A stretch of DNA of 64,000 nt from MFD01213-c1 sp963704405 (GTDB lineage: Bacteria; Planctomycetota; Phycisphaerae; Tepidisphaerales; Tepidisphaeraceae): assembly GCA_963704405.1 (NCBI GenBank), contig OY969903.1, positions 558,001 through 622,000 on the forward strand, in the 5' to 3' direction. This document shows positions 1-7,852 of this stretch, piece by piece. The notes under the pieces were generated by a model that searched no databases, was not told where the DNA came from, and was given only the letters and a program-made list of their open reading frames with translations. Position numbers and translations under genes: made by a program. Positions within the stretch are counted from its first letter, which is position 1, and each line of letters opens with the position of its first letter.

Positions 1-105
1 GTAACAATATTGCGGGATGGGAACCGCCGCATCGTTACAGGCCTGCAGGACCATCTGCCCCTGCTTCGCATCAATGGTTTTGCCGTCTATGGTGATCTTG
101 GGCAT
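1..105 (-). CDS. nuoG: NADH-quinone oxidoreductase subunit G, N-terminal fragment
   Basis: Only the first 35 codons lie in the window; the gene runs off the left edge. They begin MPKITIDGKTIDAKQGQMVL and continue with QACNDAAVPIPQYCY. This is the start of the plant-type [2Fe-2S] ferredoxin domain of NuoG, in which the cysteine of the PxxCY segment is the first cluster ligand. NuoG carries several Fe-S clusters in the peripheral arm of respiratory complex I. The ATG at 103-105 has no clear Shine-Dalgarno sequence. The gene points away from nuoD, nuoE and nuoJ-N further right, so complex I is not a single operon here. The identification is good but rests on a short segment. Confidence 0.75.
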   Translation of the reverse strand, partial: MPKITIDGKTIDAKQGQMVLQACNDAAVPIPQYCY

Positions 106-183
106 AGGGGCGGAATGGTATACGCCCCTGTGATTATTTTCACTAGCGCGGGCCCTTATTCGGGCATTCCGGATTTTAAAAAT

Positions 184-218
184 AAGAAGCCCGGAGGATT
201 CATCTCTCCAGGCTTCGT
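184..218 (-). terminator. Rho-independent terminator after the lipoprotein gene
   Basis: Read on the minus strand, GAAGCC and CTCC pair with GGAG and GGCTTC around a short loop, and a T-rich tract (TTATTTTTAAAA) follows. It lies about 35 bp past the stop of the lipoprotein gene at 251-817 and before nuoG, so it should end that transcript. Confidence 0.6.
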
Positions 219-250
219 GCAATTTAAAGATTCAGTTGCCGCCGGACGGG

Positions 251-817
251 CTAACGGGCTGAAGCCGACGCCTGCCCCGCTTGCCTGGATGTCAGCGGTG
301 TCGGCAGGATCGAATCCATGCTTCGGCTCGCAGTCGCCAGTTCCCCGATATTCACCGGATCATTAATTCGATAGCCGCTGTAGACAATCCAGGCGTCAAA
401 CCCGCTGGTCACCGCATAACCTTTGATATGGTACTTCACGTTTTCCGCTTCAAACCACTCGCGGCCAACCGCATCGCGCCACTCACCGATGAGCCTGCCC
501 TGGGGCTTGCCATCTTTCGTGCTCTGTTCCGCATACTGCATCTTTGCGAACCAGACGATCGTCTTGGCCGACATCGGCAAAGGCATATGCACATATGCAA
601 CACCCACACCGGTCGTGCGCAAAGGCGCACGCCACTGCTGATGCGTATAAAGGGCCCTTTTCTGAATGGGGAGTGGGGTCCAGTTCTGAGGGACTGAGGC
701 GGCAACCTGCAAAGCCTCAATGGTTTGAGGGGCCTTCAGACCGGAAAAGTCGATCATCGCCTGATGCTCGATCAGCCGCCGGACCGACACCGATTGCGTC
801 TGCTGACAACCTGTCAA
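251..817 (-). CDS. Putative outer-membrane/periplasmic lipoprotein, frame problem at the start
   Basis: No function recognised. The mature part (about 185 aa) is a paralogue of the neighbouring gene at 1222-1791: both share a YTHQ/HTHQ-x-W motif, a following MPLP/MPWP motif and a C-terminal region ending in W-x-VY-x-G. The first coded residues from a TTG at 817 are LTGC, a perfect lipobox. Upstream in the same frame lies a hydrophobic stretch (PLILVGISIVLLSG) typical of a signal peptide, but that frame has no ATG, GTG or TTG before a TAG near 916. An ATG at 891-893 lies one base out of frame. The likely gene therefore starts near 893 and carries a one-base frame break in the signal region. 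A terminator follows the stop. Confidence 0.5.
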   Translation of the reverse strand: MTGCQQTQSVSVRRLIEHQAMIDFSGLKAPQTIEALQVAASVPQNWTPLPIQKRALYTHQQWRAPLRTTGVGVAYVHMPLPMSAKTIVWFAKMQYAEQSTKDGKPQGRLIGEWRDAVGREWFEAENVKYHIKGYAVTSGFDAWIVYSGYRINDPVNIGELATASRSMDSILPTPLTSRQAGQASASAR

Positions 818-893
818 CCCGGACAGAAGGACGATCGAAATGCCGACCAGAATTAAAGGTCGGCAAGAAATGCCAACTGCGCTGCAAGCCCAT

Positions 894-1221
894 AGCCTCT
901 CCCAAAATACAGCGGTCTAAAAAGTCCACTGAAGGAGGCGCGGTTCGTTTTGCGATGGTTCCCAGTCTTGCCGTCTGCCCTGACGGCCCATTCCAATCCA
1001 CAGAATAACCAATGACTTCCGTGAATCAACCGGGACTAATCGACAAATTTTTATTGAATCCTTCAACAATTGCAGTGCCCCGTTCCATCCGTCCCGCCCA
1101 TCCCTCCAAAAAGTATCCTAACGGCGTTAAGGCAAACGCCGGGCATGGATGATCTTGCTTATCCTAATCATCTATATTTTATGGGTTTATAAAATTCGAT
1201 CGGCTTGACGAATGTCGGGCG
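894..1221. other. Intergenic region between two paralogous lipoprotein genes
   Basis: No gene supported. The right half (about 1100-1200) is unusually AT-rich for this window (TCATCTATATTTTATGGG and TTTATAAAATTCG) and probably contains the promoter of the 251-817 gene and the 3' region of the 1222-1791 gene. No clear hairpin seen. Confidence 0.4.
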
Positions 1222-1791
1222 CTAGTCTCGTTGCACCGAGGTCTGTTCGCGGGCAGCGATGGCGAGGTCTAATTCAGATTCATCCACCGGTTTTCCACGG
1301 ACAGTCCCCGCATAAACCGCCCATCCCTTAAAGCCGTCAAGAATGAGGTTTGCGTGCACGGTATACAGCCCGCCTTCCGCCACAAATCGAACCCCCGGCA
1401 AGGCATTATCTTGCCGCTTGCTGAGCAAGGTGGCCTGCCCTTCAGTCCGCTTCATCTGGTTTAAGAACGCCCACAACGCAAGATCAGGCCCGACAGGCCA
1501 GGGCATGGTGAAATAGATCACGCCATAAGCCGTGTTGCCGCTGGGGCTCAACCAAACCTGATGCGTGTGTTTCGGGGATGTCTTGATGGGTTCGGCTTTC
1601 CAGCCGATCGGCGGTGTAACGATGGCCGCCACCTGCGCGTTGTTGATCGGTGCAACGAGATGTCTTGTCACCGCCTGGGATGCAGAAACACCCGGATTGG
1701 CGATAGGCTCCCTGCAGCACCCCCCTGCCGCGACCACCAGGCTCAGCACGGCGCTGAATCGAATCGTTTGCGAGGTCGCGGCCATCGTCAT
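1222..1791 (-). CDS. Putative lipoprotein, paralogue of its downstream neighbour
   Basis: Function unknown. From the ATG at 1789-1791 the product is about 189 aa. It starts MTMAATSQTIRFSAVLSLVV and is followed by AAGGCC, a signal peptide with a plausible though imperfect lipobox. The mature part contains HTHQVWLSPSGNTAYGVIYF and a GWAVYAGTVRG segment, matching the homologous blocks of the product at 251-817 (YTHQQW, MPLP, AWIVYSGYR). The two genes lie on the same strand and look like an old tandem duplication. An in-frame upstream start at 1857 would put a charged stretch before the signal peptide, so the internal ATG is preferred. Planctomycete genomes carry many such secreted orphan families. 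Confidence 0.6.
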   Translation of the reverse strand: MTMAATSQTIRFSAVLSLVVAAGGCCREPIANPGVSASQAVTRHLVAPINNAQVAAIVTPPIGWKAEPIKTSPKHTHQVWLSPSGNTAYGVIYFTMPWPVGPDLALWAFLNQMKRTEGQATLLSKRQDNALPGVRFVAEGGLYTVHANLILDGFKGWAVYAGTVRGKPVDESELDLAIAAREQTSVQRD

Positions 1792-1892
1792 CGATCTAAT
1801 ACGCTGAACCGCAAAAGACAAACGCCGCACTCGGATTTTTGACGGGGGCTCATCCAAGCGCGGCGTATGTTATTCAAAATCAAAGTAAAACG

Positions 1893-2135
1893 TTACTTTT
1901 TCGCGCCGACCGGTGTCGCCGTCTTCTGGAAACTGTATGTGCCACCGAACTTCTTGCTGAATCGCTCCACGCGGCCGGCCGTATCGACAAACTTCTGCTT
2001 GCCCGTGAAGAACGGGTGGCACTGATTGCAGATATCGACATTGATTCGCGGCGATGTGCTGCGGGTGACAAACTGGTTGCCGCAGGCGCAGTGAACGGTA
2101 CAGGTCTGATAGCGGGGATGAATCTTCTCTTTCAC
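1893..2135 (-). CDS. rpmE: 50S ribosomal protein L31
   Basis: About 80 aa, the usual L31 length. The GTG at 2133-2135 is preceded by TAAGGAG seven bases upstream, which decides the start. The protein begins VKEKIHPRYQTCTVHCACGN, the standard L31 opening. It has the zinc-binding cysteines of the C+ form: a CAC pair early and CNQC in the segment CNQCHPFFTG. KFVDTAGRVERF is the typical C-terminal half. The C-terminal tail is slightly extended and basic. L31 binds the large ribosomal subunit near the 5S/23S junction. It is divergent to the PilZ gene on the right, with a 353-bp spacer. Confidence 0.93.
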   Translation of the reverse strand: MKEKIHPRYQTCTVHCACGNQFVTRSTSPRINVDICNQCHPFFTGKQKFVDTAGRVERFSKKFGGTYSFQKTATPVGAKK

Positions 2136-2488
2136 GACAAACTCCTTAGCCCGAACGTGCGTCACGCGAAACCGCTGCGACGTCAGCCGGTGCAACAATG
2201 AATCGACATAATATTATGGCCCGCAGTTCACAAAGTTCCACCGCCGACCATAAAACGGGCTCGGGACTGTATCAGCGCCCCCGTCGCGCGCAAGTGATTC
2301 GAAATCCAACGGAAGTATGAACAATTTTTTTCGAAACGTGAATGTTTTCGTTCCTGGCGGCGATTCATTCAGCCCGACGTCCCATAACCCAACATATTTG
2401 CCCCAGCCGATATCGAATTGTAAATCCTCTGCTGGTGACTTTCCCGCTTGTGCGGGAGTGTCCTTTTGTAACAGGAGAAGAGGAAACA
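2136..2488. other. Divergent promoter region between rpmE and the PilZ gene
   Basis: No gene supported. A small hairpin (CCCGC, loop TTGTG, overlapping GCGGG, about 2443-2456) followed by TCCTTTT lies about 30 bp before the PilZ start and could be a leader or attenuator structure. The left half should hold the rpmE promoter. Confidence 0.35.
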
Positions 2489-2899
2489 ATGGTTGCAACC
2501 CTTGCCCCCAGATTCGCCGGGACTACCAGCGATTGTGAGTCGATCCCCGCCGACGCGGCTATGGTTATGTCCGCTTTGGAGGCGGGCGCTCATCGTAAAA
2601 ACACCCGCGTTGAGCCGCGCTCGCGATATCGCGTGGTTGCAACGCTTCGGCTGTTCAGCGACCAGCATCCGACACCGCCGTGGTTGCTTTATACGCGCAA
2701 CATCAGCCCGCGCAGTCTTGGGTTTGTCAGCCCTCATCGTCTTCCGCTGGGATATGGCGGCATCCTGGAACTGCCGGGCCCGTCGGGTGAGCCGATGCAG
2801 ATTCACTGCACGCTGCTCCGCTGCCGCGAGGCGGCGCCGGGGTGGTTTGAAGGCAGTGTTTATTTCAACCGGGTGCAGTCTGCGTTTGAAACAGAGTGA
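2489..2899 (+). CDS. PilZ-like small protein
   Basis: About 136 aa. The ATG at 2489 follows AGGAGAAGAGGAAACA, a good ribosome-binding site. The segment RVEPRSRYRVVATLRLF contains an RxxxR-type motif like the c-di-GMP-contacting RxxxR of PilZ domains. It is followed by TRNISPRSLGFVSPHRLPLG, matching the second PilZ motif region (D/NxSxxG-like, here NISPRSLGF). The C-terminal half (PSGEPMQIHCTLLRCREAAP) fits a PilZ beta-barrel edge. The canonical D/NxSxxGxG pattern is only partly kept, so c-di-GMP binding is an inference. A related protein is encoded at 13025-13447. It stands alone, with no flagellar or pilus genes nearby. Confidence 0.65.
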   Translation: MVATLAPRFAGTTSDCESIPADAAMVMSALEAGAHRKNTRVEPRSRYRVVATLRLFSDQHPTPPWLLYTRNISPRSLGFVSPHRLPLGYGGILELPGPSGEPMQIHCTLLRCREAAPGWFEGSVYFNRVQSAFETE

Positions 2900-2995
2900 A
2901 AGAGCAGATAGGAGGCGGTCGATCGCGATTGTTTCAATCGGCGATTGCTTGGCTATCCACTACCCACGCTTGCCTCGGCGACGTAAACTTCGGGG

Positions 2996-3976
2996 ATGCG
3001 GGCCGCGATCGTTTTATCCGTTGTATTCTGCGCGGCGTCATGGGCCTGCGCCGCTCCTGCCGATCCTCCCGCCACCCAGCCGGTGGGCAAGCTTCCTCAT
3101 ATTCAAGTTGATGCTCAGCGCAGGGAAGTTCGGGTGGATTGCCAGGCCGTCAAAGCGAACTACCCGCTGGAATTTTTGGCCGTGGTCCGGAACACCAACG
3201 AATACGAGGCGATCGTATCCACCGACGCCAGGCCTTCCGATCTGCATCTGGCGCTGCTGATGCTGGGGCTGAAGCCCGGGCAGCCGGTTCATTATTCAGA
3301 ATCGACCAGGACGTGGCTCGCGCCTTCGGGGCCGCCGGTGCAGATCTGGTTTGAATATGACATGGACGGCAAGCACCGAAAAACACCGGCGACGCGGTGG
3401 ATGCGCGATGTGAAAACGCACAAGGAGCCGGAGCCGACGACGTGGGTGTTCACAGGTTCGCGCACGCTGGATGATGGTTCATACGCCGCCGACACCGGCG
3501 GCCACCTGGTGAGCGTCATCAACAATGAACTTTCCGTTCTGGATGTGCCCGCGGTGAAGGCGACGGCGATGGAAGCCCGCGACTGGGAGCGCAATCCGGA
3601 TGAGATGCCGCCAACCGGCACGCCTGTCACGATGATTCTTTCTCCCGCAGGCGACGAGGGGGGTGGGTTGCAACCGGCAACGCGCTCGGCCGCCGCCCAG
3701 TCGCAATCGACGATGTTTGCGGATGCAGCGCCGTTGTCTGATGTGCAGATCGATCAGGCGAAGGTGGATCGGCTTCGCCAGCGCTGGGAGCAGGCTGTCG
3801 CTCCTCACCGCGAGGCTTTGAAGGAAGCGGCTCAGGCGCATTATGAAGTGATCAATGAACTCCGCCGCGAGCAGCAGCGGCTCACGGATGAAGCCGACCG
3901 GATTCAGCGGACGATCGATCAGCTTGAGAAAGATTACCAGGACATGACCACGCCCCGGCCCCAGCCCACCCAATAG
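2996..3976 (+). CDS. Secreted YdjY-domain protein with C-terminal coiled coil
   Basis: 326 aa. The N-terminus MRAAIVLSVVFCAASWACAA is a signal peptide. Residues about 33-190 contain VDAQRREVRVDCQAV, PLEFLAVVRNTNEYEAI and DLHLALLMLGLKPGQPV, the pattern of planctomycete YdjY-domain proteins; the function of the family is not established. A segment DDGSYAADTGGHLVSVINN follows. The C-terminal 80 residues are charged and heptad-like (RLRQRWEQAVAPHREALKEA ... LRREQQRLTDEADRIQRTI) and should form a coiled coil. Its stop codon overlaps the GTG of the next gene by one base, suggesting a two-gene operon. Confidence 0.7.
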   Translation: MRAAIVLSVVFCAASWACAAPADPPATQPVGKLPHIQVDAQRREVRVDCQAVKANYPLEFLAVVRNTNEYEAIVSTDARPSDLHLALLMLGLKPGQPVHYSESTRTWLAPSGPPVQIWFEYDMDGKHRKTPATRWMRDVKTHKEPEPTTWVFTGSRTLDDGSYAADTGGHLVSVINNELSVLDVPAVKATAMEARDWERNPDEMPPTGTPVTMILSPAGDEGGGLQPATRSAAAQSQSTMFADAAPLSDVQIDQAKVDRLRQRWEQAVAPHREALKEAAQAHYEVINELRREQQRLTDEADRIQRTIDQLEKDYQDMTTPRPQPTQ

Positions 3977-4644
3977 TGCGATACGATTATTCGCAATCAT
4001 TCGTCATGCCGATGCGCATCCTGCTCGTCCCTCTTCTTCTTTCAGCCCTTGCAACAGCCGCGTGCTATTTCACCGCCGGGCCATCGCTCAACTTTTTGAT
4101 CGGCCCCCTGCTCTTTGCCCCCCTGCTTGTCCCGCCGCTGACAAACCTCTCCCCGCGGCTTGTCCCCATCGCGACCGCCGCGCCAAGCGCGATTCTGTGG
4201 CTCATCCTTCAAAGAAACATTTCCTTCTCCGGCTGGCTTTCGGCGTCCCTGGTCCTGCTCACCTTCAGCACGATGCTTTCAGCCGGCACCTATCTTTTCA
4301 CCAGGCTGCTCAACAAGCTGCGAATGCCGGAAACGATTGCATCTGCAATCATCACATTGCTCGCATATACGTGGCTCGCCGCTCCAATTTGCTTCCCGCG
4401 CGCTATGGTCACCGTAATTCCCGCACATCCCATCTTCGCTATCAATACCGCCAACTCTGCTCTCGGCATCTGGACCGAGCAGCGCATCATCTACCAGCTC
4501 ACAACGCTCGGTCAGGATATTCCGTACGAACTCCCTTCAAGCGCGATCCCATGCCTGTTTATCCAGACACTCCTTACCGCTATCTGTTTCGCGCTCGCCG
4601 CAGTCAATCGCAAATCGCCTCAGGGTACATCGGCTCAAACGTAA
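3976..4644 (+). CDS. Polytopic inner-membrane protein of unknown function
   Basis: 222 aa from a GTG at 3976 that overlaps the preceding TAG; ATGs at 4006 and 4012 are alternative starts and would place the first membrane helix at the N-terminus. About six hydrophobic segments are visible, for example ILLVPLLLSALATAACYF, FLIGPLLFAPLLVPPL, GWLSASLVLLTFSTML and a final CLFIQTLLTAICFALAAV. No catalytic motif or known transporter signature was seen. Tight coupling to the YdjY gene suggests a shared role at the cell envelope. It is followed by the large palindromic repeat. Confidence 0.6.
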   Translation: MRYDYSQSFVMPMRILLVPLLLSALATAACYFTAGPSLNFLIGPLLFAPLLVPPLTNLSPRLVPIATAAPSAILWLILQRNISFSGWLSASLVLLTFSTMLSAGTYLFTRLLNKLRMPETIASAIITLLAYTWLAAPICFPRAMVTVIPAHPIFAINTANSALGIWTEQRIIYQLTTLGQDIPYELPSSAIPCLFIQTLLTAICFALAAVNRKSPQGTSAQT

Positions 4645-4718
4645 CAAGGGCACTCTGCATCAACGTTAGATATGTTCTATACATATCGTCGAAATGTTCG
4701 TCGTCGGAACTTCGGAGC

Positions 4719-5413
4719 CGCGTTGAATATGGCGGAATAGTAAAAGGAAGAAAGTGAGGAATCACAGCCGCAGGGGCCGCTGCCCCCGCACCCCCGCTAG
4801 GAGGGAATTGAAATAAGAGTGAAGGGGAAAAGGACCGCTGCGCGGACAAGTGAGTTATAGCCGGGGCGGAACCGGTTCTTACTCTCGCCGTGCCACAGGT
4901 TCGCCCCGGCGTCCCCACCTCCTGGGCAGGGCACGCCCCCTTGTGCAGTTGTATACGGGTGGTTTGGTGGCGGGACGCCGGGCCTTCTACTTCCAATGAT
5001 TAGGGACGATTGGAGTCGAACGAATGCAACAGACGAGTGGTGCTATAAATGGCGGGCGATGCAATGAATCGGCGGGCAGCGAGAAACGACGATGTGCGCC
5101 GTGGGCGGCTTTTTAACGGCTTGCCGGCGCGGCTGCGTCGGAAAGTTTTCTTCACAGCTTGCATCTGCTCTGCGCAACTGGGGGCGTGCCTTGCCCAGGA
5201 GGTGGGGACGCTGGGGCGGAACCTAGCGGCACGGCGAGAGTAAGAGCGGGTTCCGCCCCAGCTACAACTCCACCGTCCGCGCAGCGGTCCTTTTACCCTT
5301 CCCTCTTATCTCAATTCCCTCTTAGCGGGGGTGCGGGGGCAGCAGCCCCTGCGGCTGTGATTTATCTTCATCTTTGTCTTTGTCCTCTTCCCCTTCCACC
5401 ATATTCAACGCCG
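4719..5413. repeat. Large palindromic element, intact copy (PE1)
   Basis: About 690 bp built as two inverted arms of about 235 bp around a loop of about 200 bp. The outer ends are GCGTTGAATATGG (4719-4732) and its inverse at 5396-5412. Inside come AATCACAGCCGCAGGGGC / its inverse (end near 5363), then GACCGCTGCGCGGAC, GCCGGGGCGGAACC, CTTACTCTCGCCGTGCC and CGTCCCCACCTCCTGGGCA, each met again inverted at about 5180-5360. The loop (about 4955-5165) contains GATTGGAGTCGAACGAATG and other stretches repeated in the copy at 45636-46123. No convincing coding frame spans it. It could be a MITE-like non-autonomous element or a structured-RNA repeat. Confidence 0.7.
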
Positions 5414-5563
5414 TTTGGTATTTCCTTCAACCACAATATCACTCGCTCTAAAGATGCATTCGAAAGATAAGGCGTGCCGCCGGTGCTTCACGGTGTCCCG
5501 CTGGTGCTTTACGGTATTCCACTATGCTCCGTGATGCTTCATAAAGCTGCCGATCCTTCCTCG

Positions 5564-6394
5564 TCACCGTTCTCTCCCCAGCCCCGTCGGTGTCTCTACT
5601 GTTGTCGGCATACTCGTCGGTGGCATCCGGCCTTCGACGATCAGTGGCTCAATAACATTTGCGCCAAAGGATCGCGTCATCCCGCCGATGTGGTCGCCCA
5701 TGTCGCCGTACTTTGACCAGGCGGTGTCATACGGCATCGCGACGAGTTTTTTATATTGTTCTGCATCCGCCGTCGCCGGCTGAGTGAATCCGATGCGACC
5801 GGCGGCTTCTGTTTTCACGCCGTCGATCGTGCCAAATAATTTCGTGCCGGTGCTCAGCACAATCAGATCCGCCAGGCTCGAAAAAACATACATCCGTCCC
5901 TTCACATGCTGCAGTGCGCGGGTGAGGTCATAGTTGGGTGACAGCGCGGGAGACATCAGCACGACTGTTTCCACATTTACATCCGCCGGCAGATCTTCCA
6001 ATGCCCAGACCGCCAGCCCTCCGCCACCGCTGTGAGACATAAGGAAAATTTTCCCGCCCGGTTCAGCCGCGGCCCGGGCGGCAATTTTGTCGGCGATCAG
6101 CTTCGCTTCCTTGTGATTCCGGTCATATGCCAGGAGCGCGTGCATTCCGGGGTCTTTTTCGGTCCAGTCATAGATTTCGATTTCGCCGTCGAAGCCCCCG
6201 TCGCGAATTCCGGTTGTGACGTTCCGGTCAATGCGCTTCGCCCCACCGATGCCGGGCAGGTGCAGGAGATAATCTTTCCCGATCGGCTTCTCCGCCGGGC
6301 GCGTTTCCTGACCGGACGACGATGCGCCGATCGCGACACACATCACGGCCGCAAGCACCACCATCAACCGGCGACAAATCATGAAACGCTCCAT
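5564..6394 (-). CDS. Secreted alpha/beta-hydrolase-like protein
   Basis: 276 aa. The N-terminus MERFMICRRLMVVLAAVMCV is a signal peptide. HLPGIGG at about residue 45 resembles an oxyanion-hole segment, and FLMSHSGGGG (about residue 118) is a nucleophile elbow of the GxSxG class written as S-H-S-G-G. An aspartate in VFSSLADLIVL and a histidine in MGDHIGGM fit the remaining triad positions. EIEIYDWTEKDPG resembles lipase/esterase-like planctomycete secreted hydrolases. The substrate is unknown. An inverted repeat lies just upstream at 6470-6543. Confidence 0.6.
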   Translation of the reverse strand: MERFMICRRLMVVLAAVMCVAIGASSSGQETRPAEKPIGKDYLLHLPGIGGAKRIDRNVTTGIRDGGFDGEIEIYDWTEKDPGMHALLAYDRNHKEAKLIADKIAARAAAEPGGKIFLMSHSGGGGLAVWALEDLPADVNVETVVLMSPALSPNYDLTRALQHVKGRMYVFSSLADLIVLSTGTKLFGTIDGVKTEAAGRIGFTQPATADAEQYKKLVAMPYDTAWSKYGDMGDHIGGMTRSFGANVIEPLIVEGRMPPTSMPTTVETPTGLGRER

Positions 6395-6469
6395 AAAAGG
6401 CGATGACGAACATCAGAAGTCATCGCATCAAGTTTAACCGCAGAGCGGGAACCTCAATACGGAAAATAG

Positions 6470-6543
6470 AACCGCAGATTTCACGGATTCGCGGATGAGG
6501 AAAGAAGCCGCTCCTCATCTGCGATCTGCGAAATCTGCGGTTT
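6470..6543. repeat. Inverted repeat of the CGCAGATTTC word family
   Basis: Left arm AACCGCAGATTTCACGGATT continuing with CGCGGATGAGGA, right arm its near-perfect inverse ending GAAATCTGCGGTT. It lies between two minus-strand genes. The same words recur at 14052-14136 and 19730-19830. Confidence 0.7.
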
Positions 6544-6575
6544 GCAATAGGTCTTGGTATTTTCAGGTTAAATAG

Positions 6576-7271
6576 TCAATCGCCGGCAAACGCCTGGGCC
6601 AATCGCGAAACCAGATCGGCCGGCTTGGTGGTCGGCGTCGCCTTGCGCGTCTGTTCCACAACCGTCGCCAATTCAGTTTTATATGCAGTCAGCTCGCCTT
6701 CGGCTTTGGCCCGGGCAATGATCGCATCATCAAACTGTGCCCGATCACGCTCGCGATCGATCTGGGCAGAGGTGCGTTCGTGGTCGCGGTCGATTTGTGC
6801 TGTCTTGGCCGCCTCGGCTGCCTGGCTGGCCCGGTCGCCGGCGAGCCGGGCGTCGGCACGCGCTGCCGTGATGGAATGAGTGCACCACCCTACTGCGACC
6901 ATGACAAACACAAGCATCGCCGCCACCAGGCCCATCGCCATCTGCATCTCGCGACGATAGCGCACAGCGTCCTGGCGAGCCAGCACGAGCTGGCTTTCCG
7001 CCCGCATCGTCTGTTCCTGTGCGATATGCACGAGCGCCGATGCGCTGCCGGCCGCGATGTCCACCTGCCGGTCGGCCAGCTCCTTGACCGTTTCCAGCGT
7101 TTCGTTGGTCACGCTGTCCAACACATCGGGCACGGTCACGAGGATCTGGACCTGCCCGTCTTCATTTCGGCGATTCTCGATTTTGCCGGCGGCAATACGG
7201 CGCTCGACGGTGCGCGGGTGAATCTTCATCGCGGCAGCCGCCTCGGCAACGGTCATCCATTGTTCTGGCAT
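6576..7271 (-). CDS. Membrane-anchored helix-turn-helix / coiled-coil protein
   Basis: 231 aa, no known family assigned. The N-terminus MPEQWMTVAEAAAAMKIHPR continuing TVERRIAAGKI is a MerR/excisionase-type helix-turn-helix. A helical linker follows. The hydrophobic segment MGLVAAMLVFVMVAVGWC (about residues 113-130) is one membrane helix. The remainder is a charged coiled coil rich in A, R, D, E and K (AEAAKTAQIDRDHERTSAQI and similar) up to a short tail. The DNA-binding-like domain would face the cytoplasm and the coiled coil the periplasm, or the reverse. The layout resembles a nucleoid-to-membrane tether or a membrane-bound regulator; this is inference. Confidence 0.55.
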   Translation of the reverse strand: MPEQWMTVAEAAAAMKIHPRTVERRIAAGKIENRRNEDGQVQILVTVPDVLDSVTNETLETVKELADRQVDIAAGSASALVHIAQEQTMRAESQLVLARQDAVRYRREMQMAMGLVAAMLVFVMVAVGWCTHSITAARADARLAGDRASQAAEAAKTAQIDRDHERTSAQIDRERDRAQFDDAIIARAKAEGELTAYKTELATVVEQTRKATPTTKPADLVSRLAQAFAGD

Positions 7272-7810
7272 GGGTCAGCACTCCTTTGCTGTTCGCTTGA
7301 AAACGGGCCGCCATGACTGGACGGATACCGTTAAGCGAATCGATTTGATGTTCACAGGCGCCGGCGAATCCATTCGCGGGCAGACGATCGGTTCATCCTA
7401 ATGAACTTCTCGCGCTCAATACCCGTTGTCGGGCATCTGCCGGGCGAGACTTTAACCGATTATCGGACGGTTTCAATCGCAATGGCGGGGATTCATGATC
7501 GGGCATAACGCTTAATTGTGGCGGCGGAAATATTGATGGGAAATTTTAACGCGGAGGCGCGGAGGCGCAGAGAAAAGATGCTGAGTTTTAGCTTGTGTTT
7601 CTGTGTTTGTGCGGCTGTGGGAGAGAAGCTTGTCATTGGCCACGAACAGGAGTTACACCCACGATGGCGGGGATTTGTGGTGTGAGACGTTCAGGGCAGA
7701 GTAGGGGGAGTGATGGCATTAAATCAAGAAAAAACATGAAAAAATGGTTGTCATCGAAACCCAGAGCTTTGTTTCTTACCATCCCTGCGAACGTGCTTGG
7801 GAGTGACTGG
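7272..7810. other. Intergenic region with a dispersed 130-bp repeat
   Basis: No gene supported. About 7505-7635 is one copy of a dispersed repeat (TAACGCTTAATTGTGGCGG, then TTTTAACGCGGAGGCGCGG, then AAAAGATGCTGAGTTTTAGC, then GCGGCTGTGGGAGAGAAGCT). It is met in the opposite orientation at 30410-30560 and more loosely at 33460-33580. The part at 7280-7500 contains nothing recognisable. Confidence 0.55.
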
Positions 7811-7816
7811 TTGCAA

Positions 7817-7832
7817 TGTTCCACGTGGAACA
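7817..7832. promoter_or_regulatory. parS centromere site
   Basis: TGTTCCACGTGGAACA is a perfect 16-bp palindrome that fits the bacterial parS consensus. It is embedded in a longer palindrome (TTGCAA on both sides, 7811-7838), 20 bp past the parB stop. It should be a nucleation site for ParB. Confidence 0.85.
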
Positions 7833-7852
7833 TTGCAAGCAAAGCATAACCG

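Noticed and set aside
1839..2201. Plus-strand frame of 120 codons over rpmE
   Set aside because: Antisense of ribosomal protein L31, which is certain on the minus strand.
4604..4996. Frame of 130 codons across the palindromic arm (PTRPTRIQLHKGACPAQ-type)
   Set aside because: Repeat-derived translation; similar pieces appear wherever the repeat occurs, with differing frames, and codon usage is not gene-like.
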